64,000 bases of DNA from Clostridia bacterium (GCA_024404145.1 JAKSQK010000001.1:186001-250000), one strand, 5' to 3'; positions 17,716 to 27,433 are shown, counted from the first letter of the stretch. Made by a program: numbers and translations. Notes: generated by a model from the letters alone, not told the origin.

Positions 17716-18606
17716 ATGGCAGATAATTTTATTATTTCTTGCGAATCAACAACAGATTTGCCCTATAAATATTTTAAGAAGAATAAAATACCCGTTTTGT
17801 TTTACCGTTATGTTATTGACGGTAACGAATATGAAGATAATATGGGCAGAGATAAAAAGAATTTGAAAGATTTTTATTCCGCTCTTGATAATGGTGCTAT
17901 ACCTAAAACATCTCAAATCAACGAATTTTCTTATAATGAGTTTTTCAGAAATTTGCTAAAAGAAAACAAACCGATTTTGCATATTTCATTCGGCTCAGGT
18001 ATGACACCTTCTGTCAACAATGCCGTAAAGGCGGCAAACGAGATAAACCGAGAACTCGGGAAGGAACTGATAACCGTTGTCGATTCAACCTGCTCATCTG
18101 CAGGTTACGGTCTTATTTTCAGTATGGCATTCGATTATGCAAAACTCGGTAAAGATATACAAGAAGTCAAAGAGTATTTAGAGTCCACAAAGAAAAAAAT
18201 TCATCATCAGTTTTTTTCAACCGATATGAAATATTTCAAAAGGTCAGGCAGGGTTTCGGGGGCTGCCGCAACGGTTGGCGCAATACTCGGTATTTGCCCT
18301 ATAATGCGACTAAACAGCGAAGGCAAGATAGTAGCTTACAATAAAGCGAGGGGCAGAAAAAGAGCGATAGAAAAAACGCTCGAAGAAATGATAAAACATG
18401 CCGAAAACGGAAAAGACTATAACGGAAAATGCTTTATAAATCATTCGAATTGTTATGATTATGCATTGGCGCTTAAAAAGGAAGCAGAGCAAAAAATCCC
18501 AAAGCTTAAAGGGAAAATCGAAATATACGATATCGGAAATATAATCGCTTCGCATTGCGGACCGGGAACGGTTGCGGTTTACTTTGTGGGCGATGAAAGA
18601 GAATAA
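17716..18606 (+). CDS. DegV family fatty-acid-binding protein
   Basis: 296 residues with the DegV fold: 'SCESTTDLPYKY' at the start, 'PKTSQINEFSYNEFF' near 58, 'ISFGSGMTPSVNNA' near 90, 'VDSTCSSAGYGL' near 120, 'RSGRVSGAAATVGAIL' near 175 and the C-terminal 'IASHCGPGTVAVYF'. DegV/FakB proteins bind fatty acids and in several Firmicutes present them to a fatty acid kinase. No kinase partner is nearby. The ATG at 17716 has AAAGGAG 8 bases upstream; a longer in-frame extension runs into the upstream terminator and is rejected. Confidence 0.92.
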   Translation: MADNFIISCESTTDLPYKYFKKNKIPVLFYRYVIDGNEYEDNMGRDKKNLKDFYSALDNGAIPKTSQINEFSYNEFFRNLLKENKPILHISFGSGMTPSVNNAVKAANEINRELGKELITVVDSTCSSAGYGLIFSMAFDYAKLGKDIQEVKEYLESTKKKIHHQFFSTDMKYFKRSGRVSGAAATVGAILGICPIMRLNSEGKIVAYNKARGRKRAIEKTLEEMIKHAENGKDYNGKCFINHSNCYDYALALKKEAEQKIPKLKGKIEIYDIGNIIASHCGPGTVAVYFVGDERE

Positions 18607-18607
18607 A

Positions 18608-18645
18608 AAAGAGGTTGCCGAAATATTTAATTCGGCAACCTCTTA
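18608..18645. terminator. Bidirectional terminator between the degV gene and aspS
   Basis: 13-bp inverted repeat AGAGGTTGCCGAA/TTCGGCAACCTCT (18610-18622 with 18631-18643). On the minus strand it is followed by TTTTTTATT, on the plus strand by a weaker TTAAATTTATTT tract. It separates convergent genes. Confidence 0.9.
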
Positions 18646-18658
18646 AATTTATTTAAGA

Positions 18659-20443
18659 TTATTCTTCTTCCGGATTTATTTTAATTGCAAGGTCATCAAG
18701 CTGGGCTTCATCAACATTAGCAGGAGCACCCGACATAAGTTCGCTTGAATTTGCAACCTTCGGGAAGGCGATAACATCACGAATTGTATCGGCTTCGCAC
18801 ATAATCATACAAAGACGGTCTAATCCCATTCCCATACCTCCGTGAGGCGGTGCGCCATATTTGAAAGCGCCCGTCAGGAAACCGAATTTTTCTTCGGCTT
18901 CTTCATCGCTTAAACCTAATGCTCTGAACATATGGGCTTGAAGTTCGGGGTCGGTAATACGAATTGAACCGCTCGAAAGCTCAACTCCGTTAAGAACAAG
19001 GTCATAAGCTTTGGCAAATACCTTTTCGGGAGCAGAATCGAGATAGGGGATACATTCATCAAGCGGAGAAGTAAAGGGGTGATGCATAGCATCCCATTTT
19101 CCCGTTTCTTCGTTATATTCAAAGAACGGAAACTCTGTAATCCATAGGAAATTAAACTGTTTCGGAATAATATCGAGCTTTTTGGCAACGGTTAAGCGAA
19201 GCGCTCCGAGAACCGAAAGAACGGTGCTTTTCTTATCAGCAACAATTAAAGCAACATCGCCTTTTTCCATACCCAAACGCTCATAAATTGCCTTCATTTC
19301 TTCTGCTGTCATAAACTTTGCAAAAGAGCAGGATGGCTCATCTTCAACCCAGCGTATATAGGCAAGACCCTTGGCGCCGATGCCTTTGGCATCTTCGGTT
19401 AATTTATCAATTTCTTTTCTTGTATAAATATTACAAGCATTTTTTGCATTTATTGCCCTTACCGTTCCGCCGTTTTTAACAGTATCCGAAAATACCGAGA
19501 AACCGCAGTTCTCTACTATATCCGAGATATCTTTAATTTTCATATCAAAACGGGTATCGGGCTTGTCAGAGCCGTAGTCGTTCATGGCTTCGGTATAAGT
19601 GAGTCTAGGAAGCGGAAGTTTTATGTCAACCCCCAAAACTTCCTTAAATAAACGCTTAACATAACCTTCTATAATAGCAAAAACATCTTCCATTTCAACA
19701 AAGGACATTTCAAGGTCGATTTGCGTAAATTCAGGTTGACGGTCGGCTCTCAAATCTTCATCACGGTAACATCTTGCAAGTTGTATATAGCGGTCAAATC
19801 CCGAAAGCATAAGCAGTTGCTTATACATTTGGGGCGACTGCGGCAGAGCAAAGAAACTGCCCTTATGGATACGGGAGGGAACGAGATAATCTCTTGCTCC
19901 CTCGGGAGTTGATTTAATAAGTGTAGGTGTTTCTATTTCAATAAAGCCGTTTTCATCAAAATAGTCTCTTGTTACTTTTGTGATACGGTGCCTCATAATA
20001 ATATTATCTTTAAGCGGAGTACGGCGAAGGTCTAAATAACGGTATTTAAGGCGAAGTTCTTCGTTTGCTTTGCTGTCGGGCAAAATTTCAAACGGAGTAG
20101 TTTGCGATTCGCCCAAGATTTTAAGTGTAGAAACGGCAATTTCAATTTCGCCCGTAGGGATTTCTTTGTTGATAGAAGAGCGCATACGAACTTCGCCCTC
20201 TGCCATAACAACAAATTCGCTTCTGAGCAAAAATGCTTTTTCGAAAACTGATTTTTCGGTAGAATCGTCAAAAGCGAGTTGGATAATTCCGCTTCTGTCC
20301 CTAAGGTCAACGAATATAAGACCGCCTAAATCCCGCTGTCTTTGAACCCAACCGCAAACAACAACGGTTTCTCCTATTTTTTCTTTTGTAAGCGTTCCGC
20401 AGTAATCGGTACGCTTCATACCATTCATTCTGTCAAGTTTCAA
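18659..20443 (-). CDS. aspS: Aspartyl-tRNA synthetase
   Basis: 594 residues, class II synthetase of the bacterial type. N-terminal OB anticodon-binding domain (1-110, 'VCGWVQRQRDLGGLIFVDLRD'), motif 2 'QLARCYRDEDLRADRQPEFTQ' region near 215, the GAD insert domain (about 290-420), and motif 3 'GMGMGLDRLCMI' near residue 560. It charges tRNA-Asp. The TTG at 20443 has GAGG 8 bases upstream; an ATG 15 bases further in is the alternative. It is the last gene of the minD-mgsA-hisS-aspS unit, 34 bases after hisS. Confidence 0.96.
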   Translation of the reverse strand: MKLDRMNGMKRTDYCGTLTKEKIGETVVVCGWVQRQRDLGGLIFVDLRDRSGIIQLAFDDSTEKSVFEKAFLLRSEFVVMAEGEVRMRSSINKEIPTGEIEIAVSTLKILGESQTTPFEILPDSKANEELRLKYRYLDLRRTPLKDNIIMRHRITKVTRDYFDENGFIEIETPTLIKSTPEGARDYLVPSRIHKGSFFALPQSPQMYKQLLMLSGFDRYIQLARCYRDEDLRADRQPEFTQIDLEMSFVEMEDVFAIIEGYVKRLFKEVLGVDIKLPLPRLTYTEAMNDYGSDKPDTRFDMKIKDISDIVENCGFSVFSDTVKNGGTVRAINAKNACNIYTRKEIDKLTEDAKGIGAKGLAYIRWVEDEPSCSFAKFMTAEEMKAIYERLGMEKGDVALIVADKKSTVLSVLGALRLTVAKKLDIIPKQFNFLWITEFPFFEYNEETGKWDAMHHPFTSPLDECIPYLDSAPEKVFAKAYDLVLNGVELSSGSIRITDPELQAHMFRALGLSDEEAEEKFGFLTGAFKYGAPPHGGMGMGLDRLCMIMCEADTIRDVIAFPKVANSSELMSGAPANVDEAQLDDLAIKINPEEE

Positions 20444-20477
20444 AAGAAACACCTCTTAAACTATATAAAAAAATATT

Positions 20478-21791
20478 TTAGTTATTATTGAATACCGAAT
20501 CGGTAAGATTTTCGAGCGCCATACGGTTTATAAGCGACATAAGTTCATCGCTTATACTGTCAAGCTCAATTTCCTTCGTATCGCCCGTTGTCATATTCTT
20601 TATGATGGCTTTGTTTGTTTCAAGTTCGTTATCGCCCAAAACAATATTGAATTTTGCACCGATTTTATCTGCAAATTTCATCTGCGCTTTAAGACCTCTG
20701 CCGCAAACATCGGTAGCAACTTCAAAACCGTCAAACCTAAGTTTTGTTGCAAGTTGCGTTGCCTTAACGGCGGCTTTTTCGCCCATAGGAGCGATATATA
20801 AATCGCATTTAGAATCGGCGGGAAGTTCTGTTTTTTGATTTTCAAGCAATAAAAGAAGACGCTCAATACCCATTCCGAATCCGAGAGCGGGTGTATTGCT
20901 TCCGCCCATTTGAGCCACAAGTCCGTCATACCGACCACCGCCGCAAACGGTGGACTGAGCGCCGATATCACCCGAAACAAACTCAAAAACGGTTCTTGTA
21001 TAATAATCAAGCCCTCTTACAATTTGAGGATTAACGGTATATTTAAGACCTGCCGCATCAAGATGCGCTTTAACGCCTTCAAAATGCTCTTTGCAGTCAT
21101 CACAAAGAAAATCAATAACCTTAGGCGCATTTTCGCTCAATTTTGAGCAAACAGGCGATTTACAGTCAAGAATCCGCATTGGATTTCTTGTCAGACGATC
21201 TTTACATGTATCGCAAAGTTCTTCAATATTTGCATTAAAATAGTCCTTTAATGCTTTTTGATATTCTTTTCGGCAGGTAGGACAACCGATAGAATTTATT
21301 TCAAGCGAAATTTTTTCAATTCCGATAGTTCTTAAAACTTGATTTGCAACCGAGATAACTTCTGCATCAGCAGCAGGGGAGGCGGCTCCGATACATTCAA
21401 TACCGAACTGATGAAATTCACGAAGTCTTCCTGCCTGTGGCTTTTCGTAGCGGTAGCAACCGCCGATATAACAAACCTTTTCGGGCAATGCTTCATAGAT
21501 AAGCCCGTGTTCTATACTGCTTCTTACAACACCGGCAGTCAGTTCCGGACGAAGAGTAATTGACCTTCCGCCTTTGTCATCAAAAGTGTACATTTCTTTT
21601 TGAACAACATCGGTTGTATCGCCGACATTTCGTGAAAAAACCTCGGTATGCTCAAAAACGGGAACTCGGATTTCTCTGAAACCGTAAAGCCGAGCCGTAT
21701 CAAGCATAACTTTTTCAACATATTGCCAACGGTAAGAGTCCTTTGGAAGAACATCTCCCGTACCTTTTATTGCACGATTTATTTCAGCCAT
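20478..21791 (-). CDS. hisS: Histidyl-tRNA synthetase
   Basis: 437 residues, class II. Motif 1 region 'RWQYVEKVMLDTARLYGF', motif 2 'CYRYEKPQAGRLREFHQFG' near 110-130, the histidine-specific 'VRGLDYYTRTVFEF' near 270 and motif 3 'ALGFGMGIERLLLLLE' near 315. A C-terminal anticodon-binding domain fills about 340-430. The zinc-like insertion with paired cysteines (CDTCKDRL, DCKSPVC) is common in clostridial HisRS. Start at 21791 (MAEINRAIKGTGD) fits the family. The pair hisS-aspS is a standard Firmicutes arrangement. Confidence 0.96.
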   Translation of the reverse strand: MAEINRAIKGTGDVLPKDSYRWQYVEKVMLDTARLYGFREIRVPVFEHTEVFSRNVGDTTDVVQKEMYTFDDKGGRSITLRPELTAGVVRSSIEHGLIYEALPEKVCYIGGCYRYEKPQAGRLREFHQFGIECIGAASPAADAEVISVANQVLRTIGIEKISLEINSIGCPTCRKEYQKALKDYFNANIEELCDTCKDRLTRNPMRILDCKSPVCSKLSENAPKVIDFLCDDCKEHFEGVKAHLDAAGLKYTVNPQIVRGLDYYTRTVFEFVSGDIGAQSTVCGGGRYDGLVAQMGGSNTPALGFGMGIERLLLLLENQKTELPADSKCDLYIAPMGEKAAVKATQLATKLRFDGFEVATDVCGRGLKAQMKFADKIGAKFNIVLGDNELETNKAIIKNMTTGDTKEIELDSISDELMSLINRMALENLTDSVFNNN

Positions 21792-21813
21792 ATATATCTT
21801 TATTTCCTTTGCT

Positions 21814-22215
21814 TTAATTTCCTTTGACAATTTCACGCCAGTCGAGGTCGCCTCGTTCAAGTCCGTGAATAAGCATTTCGGCGGCGGCGACATTTGTTGC
21901 AAAAGGTATATTATGAACATCGCATAAACGCAAAATCTCATTATGGTCAACATCGTTGCTTTTGGGATTTATGGGGTCTCTGAAAATAAGAACAAGGTCG
22001 ATTTCGTCGCATCCTATTCTTGAAACAATTTGTTGTGAACCGCCCTGAACACCGCCTAAAAAACCGGTGATATTAAGCCCTGTTGCTTCGGAAACAATTT
22101 TAGCCGTACCGCCCGTTGCAACGAGGTTATATTTGTTTAGTATTCCGCAATAGGCGATACAAAACTGTACCATAAGTTCCTTTTTAGAATCATGTGCTAT
22201 AAGTGCGATAGTCAT
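21814..22215 (-). CDS. mgsA: Methylglyoxal synthase
   Basis: 133 residues, the usual length. It converts dihydroxyacetone phosphate to methylglyoxal and phosphate, bypassing lower glycolysis when phosphate is limiting. Family motifs are 'IALIAHDSKKELM', 'LVATGGTAKIV', 'GGVQGGSQQI', and the catalytic-region 'FRDPINPKSNDVDHNE' followed by 'IPFATNVAAAE'. It lies between minD and hisS, 16 bases after minD. Confidence 0.96.
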   Translation of the reverse strand: MTIALIAHDSKKELMVQFCIAYCGILNKYNLVATGGTAKIVSEATGLNITGFLGGVQGGSQQIVSRIGCDEIDLVLIFRDPINPKSNDVDHNEILRLCDVHNIPFATNVAAAEMLIHGLERGDLDWREIVKGN

Positions 22216-22231
22216 AATGTTTTTTAACTCC

Positions 22232-22969
22232 TTATATTCTTTTAGGTTTCGGCAGGAGAACGGTTTCTCCGCTTAAACGCCTTGAAATTCTGTTAAGCGC
22301 TTTATACGCTTTTGATTTTTTCCGCAATTTATGATTTAACGGCAAAAGCATTAGGTCAGGGGAATTTGGAATAATACCTAAAAGTCTTATACCCGATAAA
22401 TCAATTACAGAATCTATATTTTTATAGGTTTTGCAGATAATAAGTTCCGCATCAAATTTGTTTATAATAAGCTTTGGGTTTTTGATACCGTTTTCGTAAA
22501 GAGTTTGCGCAACGCAAGAAGCATCTTTAACAGAAATCGGGTCGGGATTTGAAACGCAGATAAATGTAAGACGGTCTTTAACATTTTCAAGCAAAGAAAA
22601 ATCAAGACCGGCAGGTAAATCGAGAATTATTACATCAAATCTTTCGTTGCAAAAATCATAAAACGATGAAAACTGCTCTGCTGTTACAGGTTTGTTCTTC
22701 GGCGGAGCGGGAACGATACAAATATTATCAAATTCGTTTTCGGGATAATAAAATGCACTTTCATAGTTTCCGCTGGAAATCGCATCGTAAAGGTCGAAAA
22801 CAACACCCTCTTCGATGCCGAAAAATGTATCAATACAGCGAAGGCCCATATCAAGGTCAACGAGCAAAACTTTTTTGTTGTTTCGTGAAAAAGCAATACT
22901 TAAACCGCTCGAAACGGTAGATTTTCCCGTACCGCCTTTTCCCGATACAATGGCAAGACATAAACTCAT
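22232..22969 (-). CDS. minD: MinD/ParA-type ATPase, probable septum-site protein MinD
   Basis: 245 residues. Deviant Walker A 'SGKGGTGKST' near residue 9, switch I 'LLVDLDMGLRCIDTFFG', Walker B 'DVIILDLPAG' near 113. MinD works with MinC to restrict division to mid-cell. The C-terminus ends in a basic segment (KAYKALNRISRRLSGE) rather than a textbook MinD amphipathic helix, and neither minC nor minE is present beside it. Location next to mreBCD-mrdA supports the MinD call; another MRP/ParA-type ATPase role cannot be excluded. Confidence 0.82.
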   Translation of the reverse strand: MSLCLAIVSGKGGTGKSTVSSGLSIAFSRNNKKVLLVDLDMGLRCIDTFFGIEEGVVFDLYDAISSGNYESAFYYPENEFDNICIVPAPPKNKPVTAEQFSSFYDFCNERFDVIILDLPAGLDFSLLENVKDRLTFICVSNPDPISVKDASCVAQTLYENGIKNPKLIINKFDAELIICKTYKNIDSVIDLSGIRLLGIIPNSPDLMLLPLNHKLRKKSKAYKALNRISRRLSGETVLLPKPKRI

Positions 22970-22993
22970 ATTTCAACTCCTGAATATCAAAAT

Positions 22994-23022
22994 ATTTTAC
23001 CATAATTTAATGAAATTGTCAA
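22994..23022 (-). promoter_or_regulatory. Promoter of the minD-mgsA-hisS-aspS unit
   Basis: Read on the minus strand: TTGACA (23022-23017) and TAAAAT (22999-22994) separated by 17 bp, placed between mrdA and minD. Confidence 0.75.
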
Positions 23023-23047
23023 ACAAACCGAAAAGGGTTTTAATATA

Positions 23048-25021
23048 TTATTTCAAAATGGTATTGGGCATTTTTGGAGAAGTTGCGTTTGCTATTGAAG
23101 TAAAGTATGTATCCAACAGTTTTCTGACGAGTTTACCACAGGCATAACCCGAATTTGCATGTTCCAATACAACCGAAATTGCAATTTGCGGATTATCGTA
23201 GGGAGCAAAAAGAATAAATGTACTGTGGTCAACACCGCTGTTTGTTTGGGCGGTACCGGTTTTGCCGCCGATTTTAATCGGATAATCTCCAAGCGCCGCT
23301 CTTCCGGTACCGTCAATCGTAACCGAAAGCATACCTTCTTTAATTGCTTTAAGTGTTGATTTTTTCATTTTAATTTTATTTAGAACTTCGGGCTTTTTTT
23401 GGTCATATGTTTTTGACATATCATAGGAAGTTATTTTTTTAATTATTGATGATTTATAGTGGGTTCCGCCATTTGCAAATGTTCCTACATAATTTGCAAG
23501 TTGCAAAGGGGTAAAAGCATTTAATTGACCGATAGAGATTTGAAGTGTATCACCGCCGAAACCGTTGCTTTTCGGCTCAACCAAGATACCGGCGCTGTCA
23601 TCAACCTCAACCCCCGTTTTAACGCCGAGTCCAAACTGCTTAAAATAGCTTGTAAGGGTAGTGGCGCCTACTCTTCTGCCAAGTTCAAAGAAAAAATAGT
23701 TGCAACTTTTTGAGAGGGCAGTTCTAAGTGCGATAGTTCCGTGCGTATGCATACAAGACGGCTTGTAGTCTTCAAAGTATGTATAAGTATGTAAACAGCA
23801 AATAGTTTCGCCGATGTTATATTTTCCTTTTTCGATGGCAGCGGTAGCAACTGCCGGTTTTATCGTGGAACCGATAGGATAAACACCGCAAAATGCTCTG
23901 TTTGTAAGCGGGGAATTTGCGGCTTTGCTTGTTAAATATTCATAGTTTTCGGCGAGGGTTGCGCTGTCGTAGGTCGGATAGTTGGCGGCGCAAATAACCT
24001 TTCCGGTTGAAATTTCGGTCATAACCGCAGCGCCGGCATTACAGGTCGGCAGGGTGTTTATGGTGCTTTTAAGGGCGCTTTGAGCAATTTTTTGAATTCG
24101 GTTATCAAGGGATAACATAACCGTTTTTCCGGGAATCGGCTCTTTTGTTATTTCGCTGTCAACGATATTTCCTTTAGAATCAAGGTAATAGGTTATTTCA
24201 CCGTCATCGCCTCTTAAACTTGATTCTGCATAGTATTCTATGCCGCTTTTTCCGACTTTATCGTTGAAAGAGTAACCTTTTTCTTTATACTTTTCTCCGT
24301 TTTCCCAGTCGTCTTCAAAAATCGGACCTACCGAGCCGATTAGGTTTACGGCGAGGGAAGTATCGGTATATTCTCTAAATGGGGCAACTTCGACCGAAAC
24401 ACCTGAAAGCAAATATCCTGATTCAGATATTTTTCTCATAAGTTCGGTTGGTATATCTTCGGCAAATGTATAGGGGTAGGAAATAGAAAAATCCATAATG
24501 GTCATCGTGTATCTTACACCCATTATTTTCCGTCGGTCAGTACTGTTATATTTTGATAAATCGTATTTGTCTATTAACTGTGAAACACAGTCGTTTGCGG
24601 TAGCATAGTGGGCAACACCTATTGTTTTGATGAGTTTATCGGTATTTTCGTTTTTCTTGAAAGAATAGGGCGCTTTTTTGCTTATCGGAAGTTTATCTAT
24701 ATAGGGAACATGGTTTTTTTCGAGAAGTTTTACAAGGGTCAGTATAACATCGTTAAGGTTGTCCTTAACATAAGCTTTATTGAAAACAATGTTATAGCCG
24801 TCTCGGTTAACGGCGATTTTTCTGCCATTGCAGTCGATTATTTCTCCTCTCGGAGCTTTAAGAACAGCCGTAAGCGATGTTGTACTGCCCGAAACCGAAG
24901 AGTATTTATCGGCATTTTTAATTTGAATGTAATATACCCTGACTGAATAAAGAATGATGAGTAAAATCAAAATCACCGATAAAACGATAATCGGCGTCTG
25001 TCTTTTTTTATTGAATGGCAA
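23048..25021 (-). CDS. mrdA: Penicillin-binding protein 2 (elongasome transpeptidase)
   Basis: 657 residues. One N-terminal membrane anchor (residues 9-28), a PBP dimerisation domain (about 50-270) and the transpeptidase domain. The catalytic Ser is in 'GSTIKPA' near residue 385, the SxN motif is 'SKSCNYFF' near 437, and the KTG motif is 'GGKTGTAQ' near 587. It cross-links peptidoglycan during cell elongation, together with RodA and the Mre proteins. The gene follows mreD by 6 bases. No rodA gene is in the cluster. Confidence 0.95.
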   Translation of the reverse strand: MPFNKKRQTPIIVLSVILILLIILYSVRVYYIQIKNADKYSSVSGSTTSLTAVLKAPRGEIIDCNGRKIAVNRDGYNIVFNKAYVKDNLNDVILTLVKLLEKNHVPYIDKLPISKKAPYSFKKNENTDKLIKTIGVAHYATANDCVSQLIDKYDLSKYNSTDRRKIMGVRYTMTIMDFSISYPYTFAEDIPTELMRKISESGYLLSGVSVEVAPFREYTDTSLAVNLIGSVGPIFEDDWENGEKYKEKGYSFNDKVGKSGIEYYAESSLRGDDGEITYYLDSKGNIVDSEITKEPIPGKTVMLSLDNRIQKIAQSALKSTINTLPTCNAGAAVMTEISTGKVICAANYPTYDSATLAENYEYLTSKAANSPLTNRAFCGVYPIGSTIKPAVATAAIEKGKYNIGETICCLHTYTYFEDYKPSCMHTHGTIALRTALSKSCNYFFFELGRRVGATTLTSYFKQFGLGVKTGVEVDDSAGILVEPKSNGFGGDTLQISIGQLNAFTPLQLANYVGTFANGGTHYKSSIIKKITSYDMSKTYDQKKPEVLNKIKMKKSTLKAIKEGMLSVTIDGTGRAALGDYPIKIGGKTGTAQTNSGVDHSTFILFAPYDNPQIAISVVLEHANSGYACGKLVRKLLDTYFTSIANATSPKMPNTILK

Positions 25022-25027
25022 AAATCA

Positions 25028-25531
25028 TCACCTCGGTGCCATTTGATTTTTGAAAATTTTCTTTTCAAACAAATAAAGTAATACTGAAAAAACAGCAGTT
25101 ATTATAGCCGAAGGAATAGCGGCTCTTATGATATAAGAAAGCGTATCTTTTGCGGAAACGGAAGGGAAAAATATTAAAAATCTTACGGTAAAGTAAACAA
25201 GGCAACAAGAAACCGTTAAAACCGCCGAAGACATTATATTGTTATTAAAAAGATAGTGCACGATAAATGATACTAAAAAAGCAAAAAGCGGAAAAATGAT
25301 AGAATTAAATCCAAGCGCAGTTGTTGAAAACGAATCTACGATTATTCCGAAAAGAACTCCCCAAACAAAAGATGAAAGCTCGGATAAAAACATAGAAAGA
25401 ATAATCAAAAAACCGAGCGGAAACATCGGCGAAGCATTCATAAACTTAAATAGATTAAACCGGTTATACTGCAAAACAAAGCATAAAACGGCAATAATAA
25501 CATTTACGGCTATGTAACTTTTTTTAGGCAT
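25028..25531 (-). CDS. mreD: Rod shape-determining protein MreD
   Basis: 167 residues, very hydrophobic, with about five membrane segments (for example 'YIAVNVIIAVLCFVLQYN' near the N-terminus and 'PSAIITAVFSVLLYLF' near the C-terminus). Sequence of MreD is poorly conserved; the call rests on size, membrane topology and position between mreC and mrdA, with only 2-6 bases separating the genes. MreD is an integral membrane part of the elongation machinery. Confidence 0.9.
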   Translation of the reverse strand: MPKKSYIAVNVIIAVLCFVLQYNRFNLFKFMNASPMFPLGFLIILSMFLSELSSFVWGVLFGIIVDSFSTTALGFNSIIFPLFAFLVSFIVHYLFNNNIMSSAVLTVSCCLVYFTVRFLIFFPSVSAKDTLSYIIRAAIPSAIITAVFSVLLYLFEKKIFKNQMAPR

Positions 25532-25533
25532 AA

Positions 25534-26394
25534 TTATTTATCTCCTGCGGGTGTCAGACCGCCTTTTCCGTTGAAATCGGTAATAATCATAACATTTCTC
25601 AGTTCTTTGAAGTTGACAAAAGGAACAATATCGGCATAAATTGAGTTATTGTATTTGTCGCTTCCGATATTTGAAACGGTGCCGATTAAAATTCCGTCGG
25701 GGAAAATTCCCTCACCGGAAGATACAACATAGTCGCCTATTGCAACACTGCAAGACCTCGAAAGATTTGAAAAACGGCAAAGGTTATCTTCGGAAAGTTG
25801 AATATTTCCCGAAACTATTCCCGAATCGTTAGTTCTGCCGTCAAGAGCGCCCAAAGTAACTTCGGGTGATAAAACGGTAGTAATCTTTGCGGTTGTTGTT
25901 CCTAATTCGGACACTATGCCAACAAGGCCCTCGTCCGAAATAACGATATCCCGAACTTTAATGTTCGATGCAGAACCTTTATTTATTGTAAAACCACCGA
26001 ATTGGTCTAAACCGTCGTGGGATATAACGGTAGCGGGGGTAAACTTAAAATCGGGGTTTTCCTCTTTTATGCCGAGATATTTTTTATAAAACTCATTCTC
26101 GGATTTTGTCTTGTCATATTCGGCAACTTTTTCTCTTAATTCGTTTATTTCACTTGAAAGTTCCGAATTTTTTATCATTAGTTCGTTACCGCTTCTGTAA
26201 GCTGTAACAAAATCGCTGATTTCGCTTTCAATTACCGTATATGCGTTTCTGAAAGGAGCGGTAATTATTCCGGCAACATCGGTAAAAGGTGTCATACGGC
26301 TGCCGACAAAAGCAAAAGACAGGGATATAATTGCAACAACGAGAAAAACGGTAATAATAATTCTGAATTGTCTGCTGCGAAAGAAAAAACGCAT
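25534..26394 (-). CDS. mreC: Rod shape-determining protein MreC
   Basis: 286 residues. One N-terminal membrane segment (11-30), a coiled coil (about 65-110, 'LSSEINELREKVAEYDKTKS' region), then the extracytoplasmic beta-barrel domain with 'PATVISHDGLDQFGGFTINKG' region, 'VVSSGEGIFPDGILIG' near 230 and the usual C-terminal tail. MreC scaffolds PBP2 outside the membrane. ATG 26394 is preceded by GGAGG; upstream in-frame codons overlap mreB and are not used. Confidence 0.95.
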   Translation of the reverse strand: MRFFFRSRQFRIIITVFLVVAIISLSFAFVGSRMTPFTDVAGIITAPFRNAYTVIESEISDFVTAYRSGNELMIKNSELSSEINELREKVAEYDKTKSENEFYKKYLGIKEENPDFKFTPATVISHDGLDQFGGFTINKGSASNIKVRDIVISDEGLVGIVSELGTTTAKITTVLSPEVTLGALDGRTNDSGIVSGNIQLSEDNLCRFSNLSRSCSVAIGDYVVSSGEGIFPDGILIGTVSNIGSDKYNNSIYADIVPFVNFKELRNVMIITDFNGKGGLTPAGDK

Positions 26395-26413
26395 CTTGAA
26401 TTCCTCCGAAATA

Positions 26414-27433
26414 TTATCTGAATCTTTTTCCCCTGCGGAAAACATAGTTGTCAAAACCGCTGTTTGTTTCAAGCCGTTTTGCGGTACCGAGTACAACGCA
26501 ATCGAGCGGATTTAAGGCAACCGCAACGGGGATTCCCGTTTCTTCTGCAATGAGTTCCGCAAGACCTCTTAACAAAGCGCTTCCGCCTGTAAGAGTTATT
26601 CCTTTGTCGATAATATCGGCGGAAAGTTCCGGCGGGGTTTTTTCGAGGGTTAAACGAATTGCATCAATGATTTGAGAAATCGGGTCGGACAAAGCATCTC
26701 TAACATCTTTTGATGTTATGACAACATTTTTCGGCAAACCGTCAACAATATTTCGGCCTTTTATTTCTATTTCAGATTCATTTTCATAGGGTTTTGCCGA
26801 ACCTATTTCAATTTTAATCTGCTCGGCAGTTCTTTCGCCGATTAAAAGGTTATGCTTTTTTCTAACAAGGTTGATAATTGCTTCGTCAAACGCATTACCG
26901 GCAACCCTTACCGATTGAGCGGTAACGATATCGCCAAGCGAAATAACCGCAACTTCACTCGTTCCGCCGCCAATATCAACGACCATATTGCCCGAGGCGT
27001 CCCAAATCGGAAGTCCCGCACCGACAGCGGCAGCCATCGGCTCTTCAATAAGGTCAATATCGGTAGCACCTGCCTGTTTTGCGGCATCGTAAACGGCACG
27101 GCTTTCAACTTCGGTTACGCCTACGGGTATGCAAATTACCATTCTTACCCTTGAAAAGAAGGAACCTTTAAGGGCTTCCGAAACAAATCTTTTAAGCATT
27201 GCGGCGGTAACATCAAAGTCGGCGATAACACCGTCTTTTAACGGGCGAACCGCAACGATAGAGCCGGGAGTTCTGCCTATCATTTCTTTTGCTTCGGTAC
27301 CTACGGCACGAACCGCATCGTTTCGAACATCGTATGCTACTACCGAAGGTTCTCTCATAATAATTCCTTTGCCTTTAACGCAAACCAGCGTGTTAGCAGT
27401 ACCAAGGTCAACGCCAATATCTCTTGTGAACAT
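26414..27433 (-). CDS. mreB: Rod shape-determining protein MreB (actin-like)
   Basis: 339 residues. Actin-fold ATPase with phosphate-1 motif 'DIGVDLGTANTLV' at residue 4, 'CIPVGVTEVESRAVYDA' near 113, phosphate-2 motif 'MVVDIGGGTSEVAVISLG' near 158 and the adenosine motif 'ITLTGGSALLRGLAELI' near 285. MreB filaments guide peripheral wall synthesis. Start 27433 (MFTRDIGVDLGT) has an AAAGGAG site; longer in-frame readings overlap the lipid kinase gene. Leads into mreC after 19 bases. Confidence 0.97.
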   Translation of the reverse strand: MFTRDIGVDLGTANTLVCVKGKGIIMREPSVVAYDVRNDAVRAVGTEAKEMIGRTPGSIVAVRPLKDGVIADFDVTAAMLKRFVSEALKGSFFSRVRMVICIPVGVTEVESRAVYDAAKQAGATDIDLIEEPMAAAVGAGLPIWDASGNMVVDIGGGTSEVAVISLGDIVTAQSVRVAGNAFDEAIINLVRKKHNLLIGERTAEQIKIEIGSAKPYENESEIEIKGRNIVDGLPKNVVITSKDVRDALSDPISQIIDAIRLTLEKTPPELSADIIDKGITLTGGSALLRGLAELIAEETGIPVAVALNPLDCVVLGTAKRLETNSGFDNYVFRRGKRFR

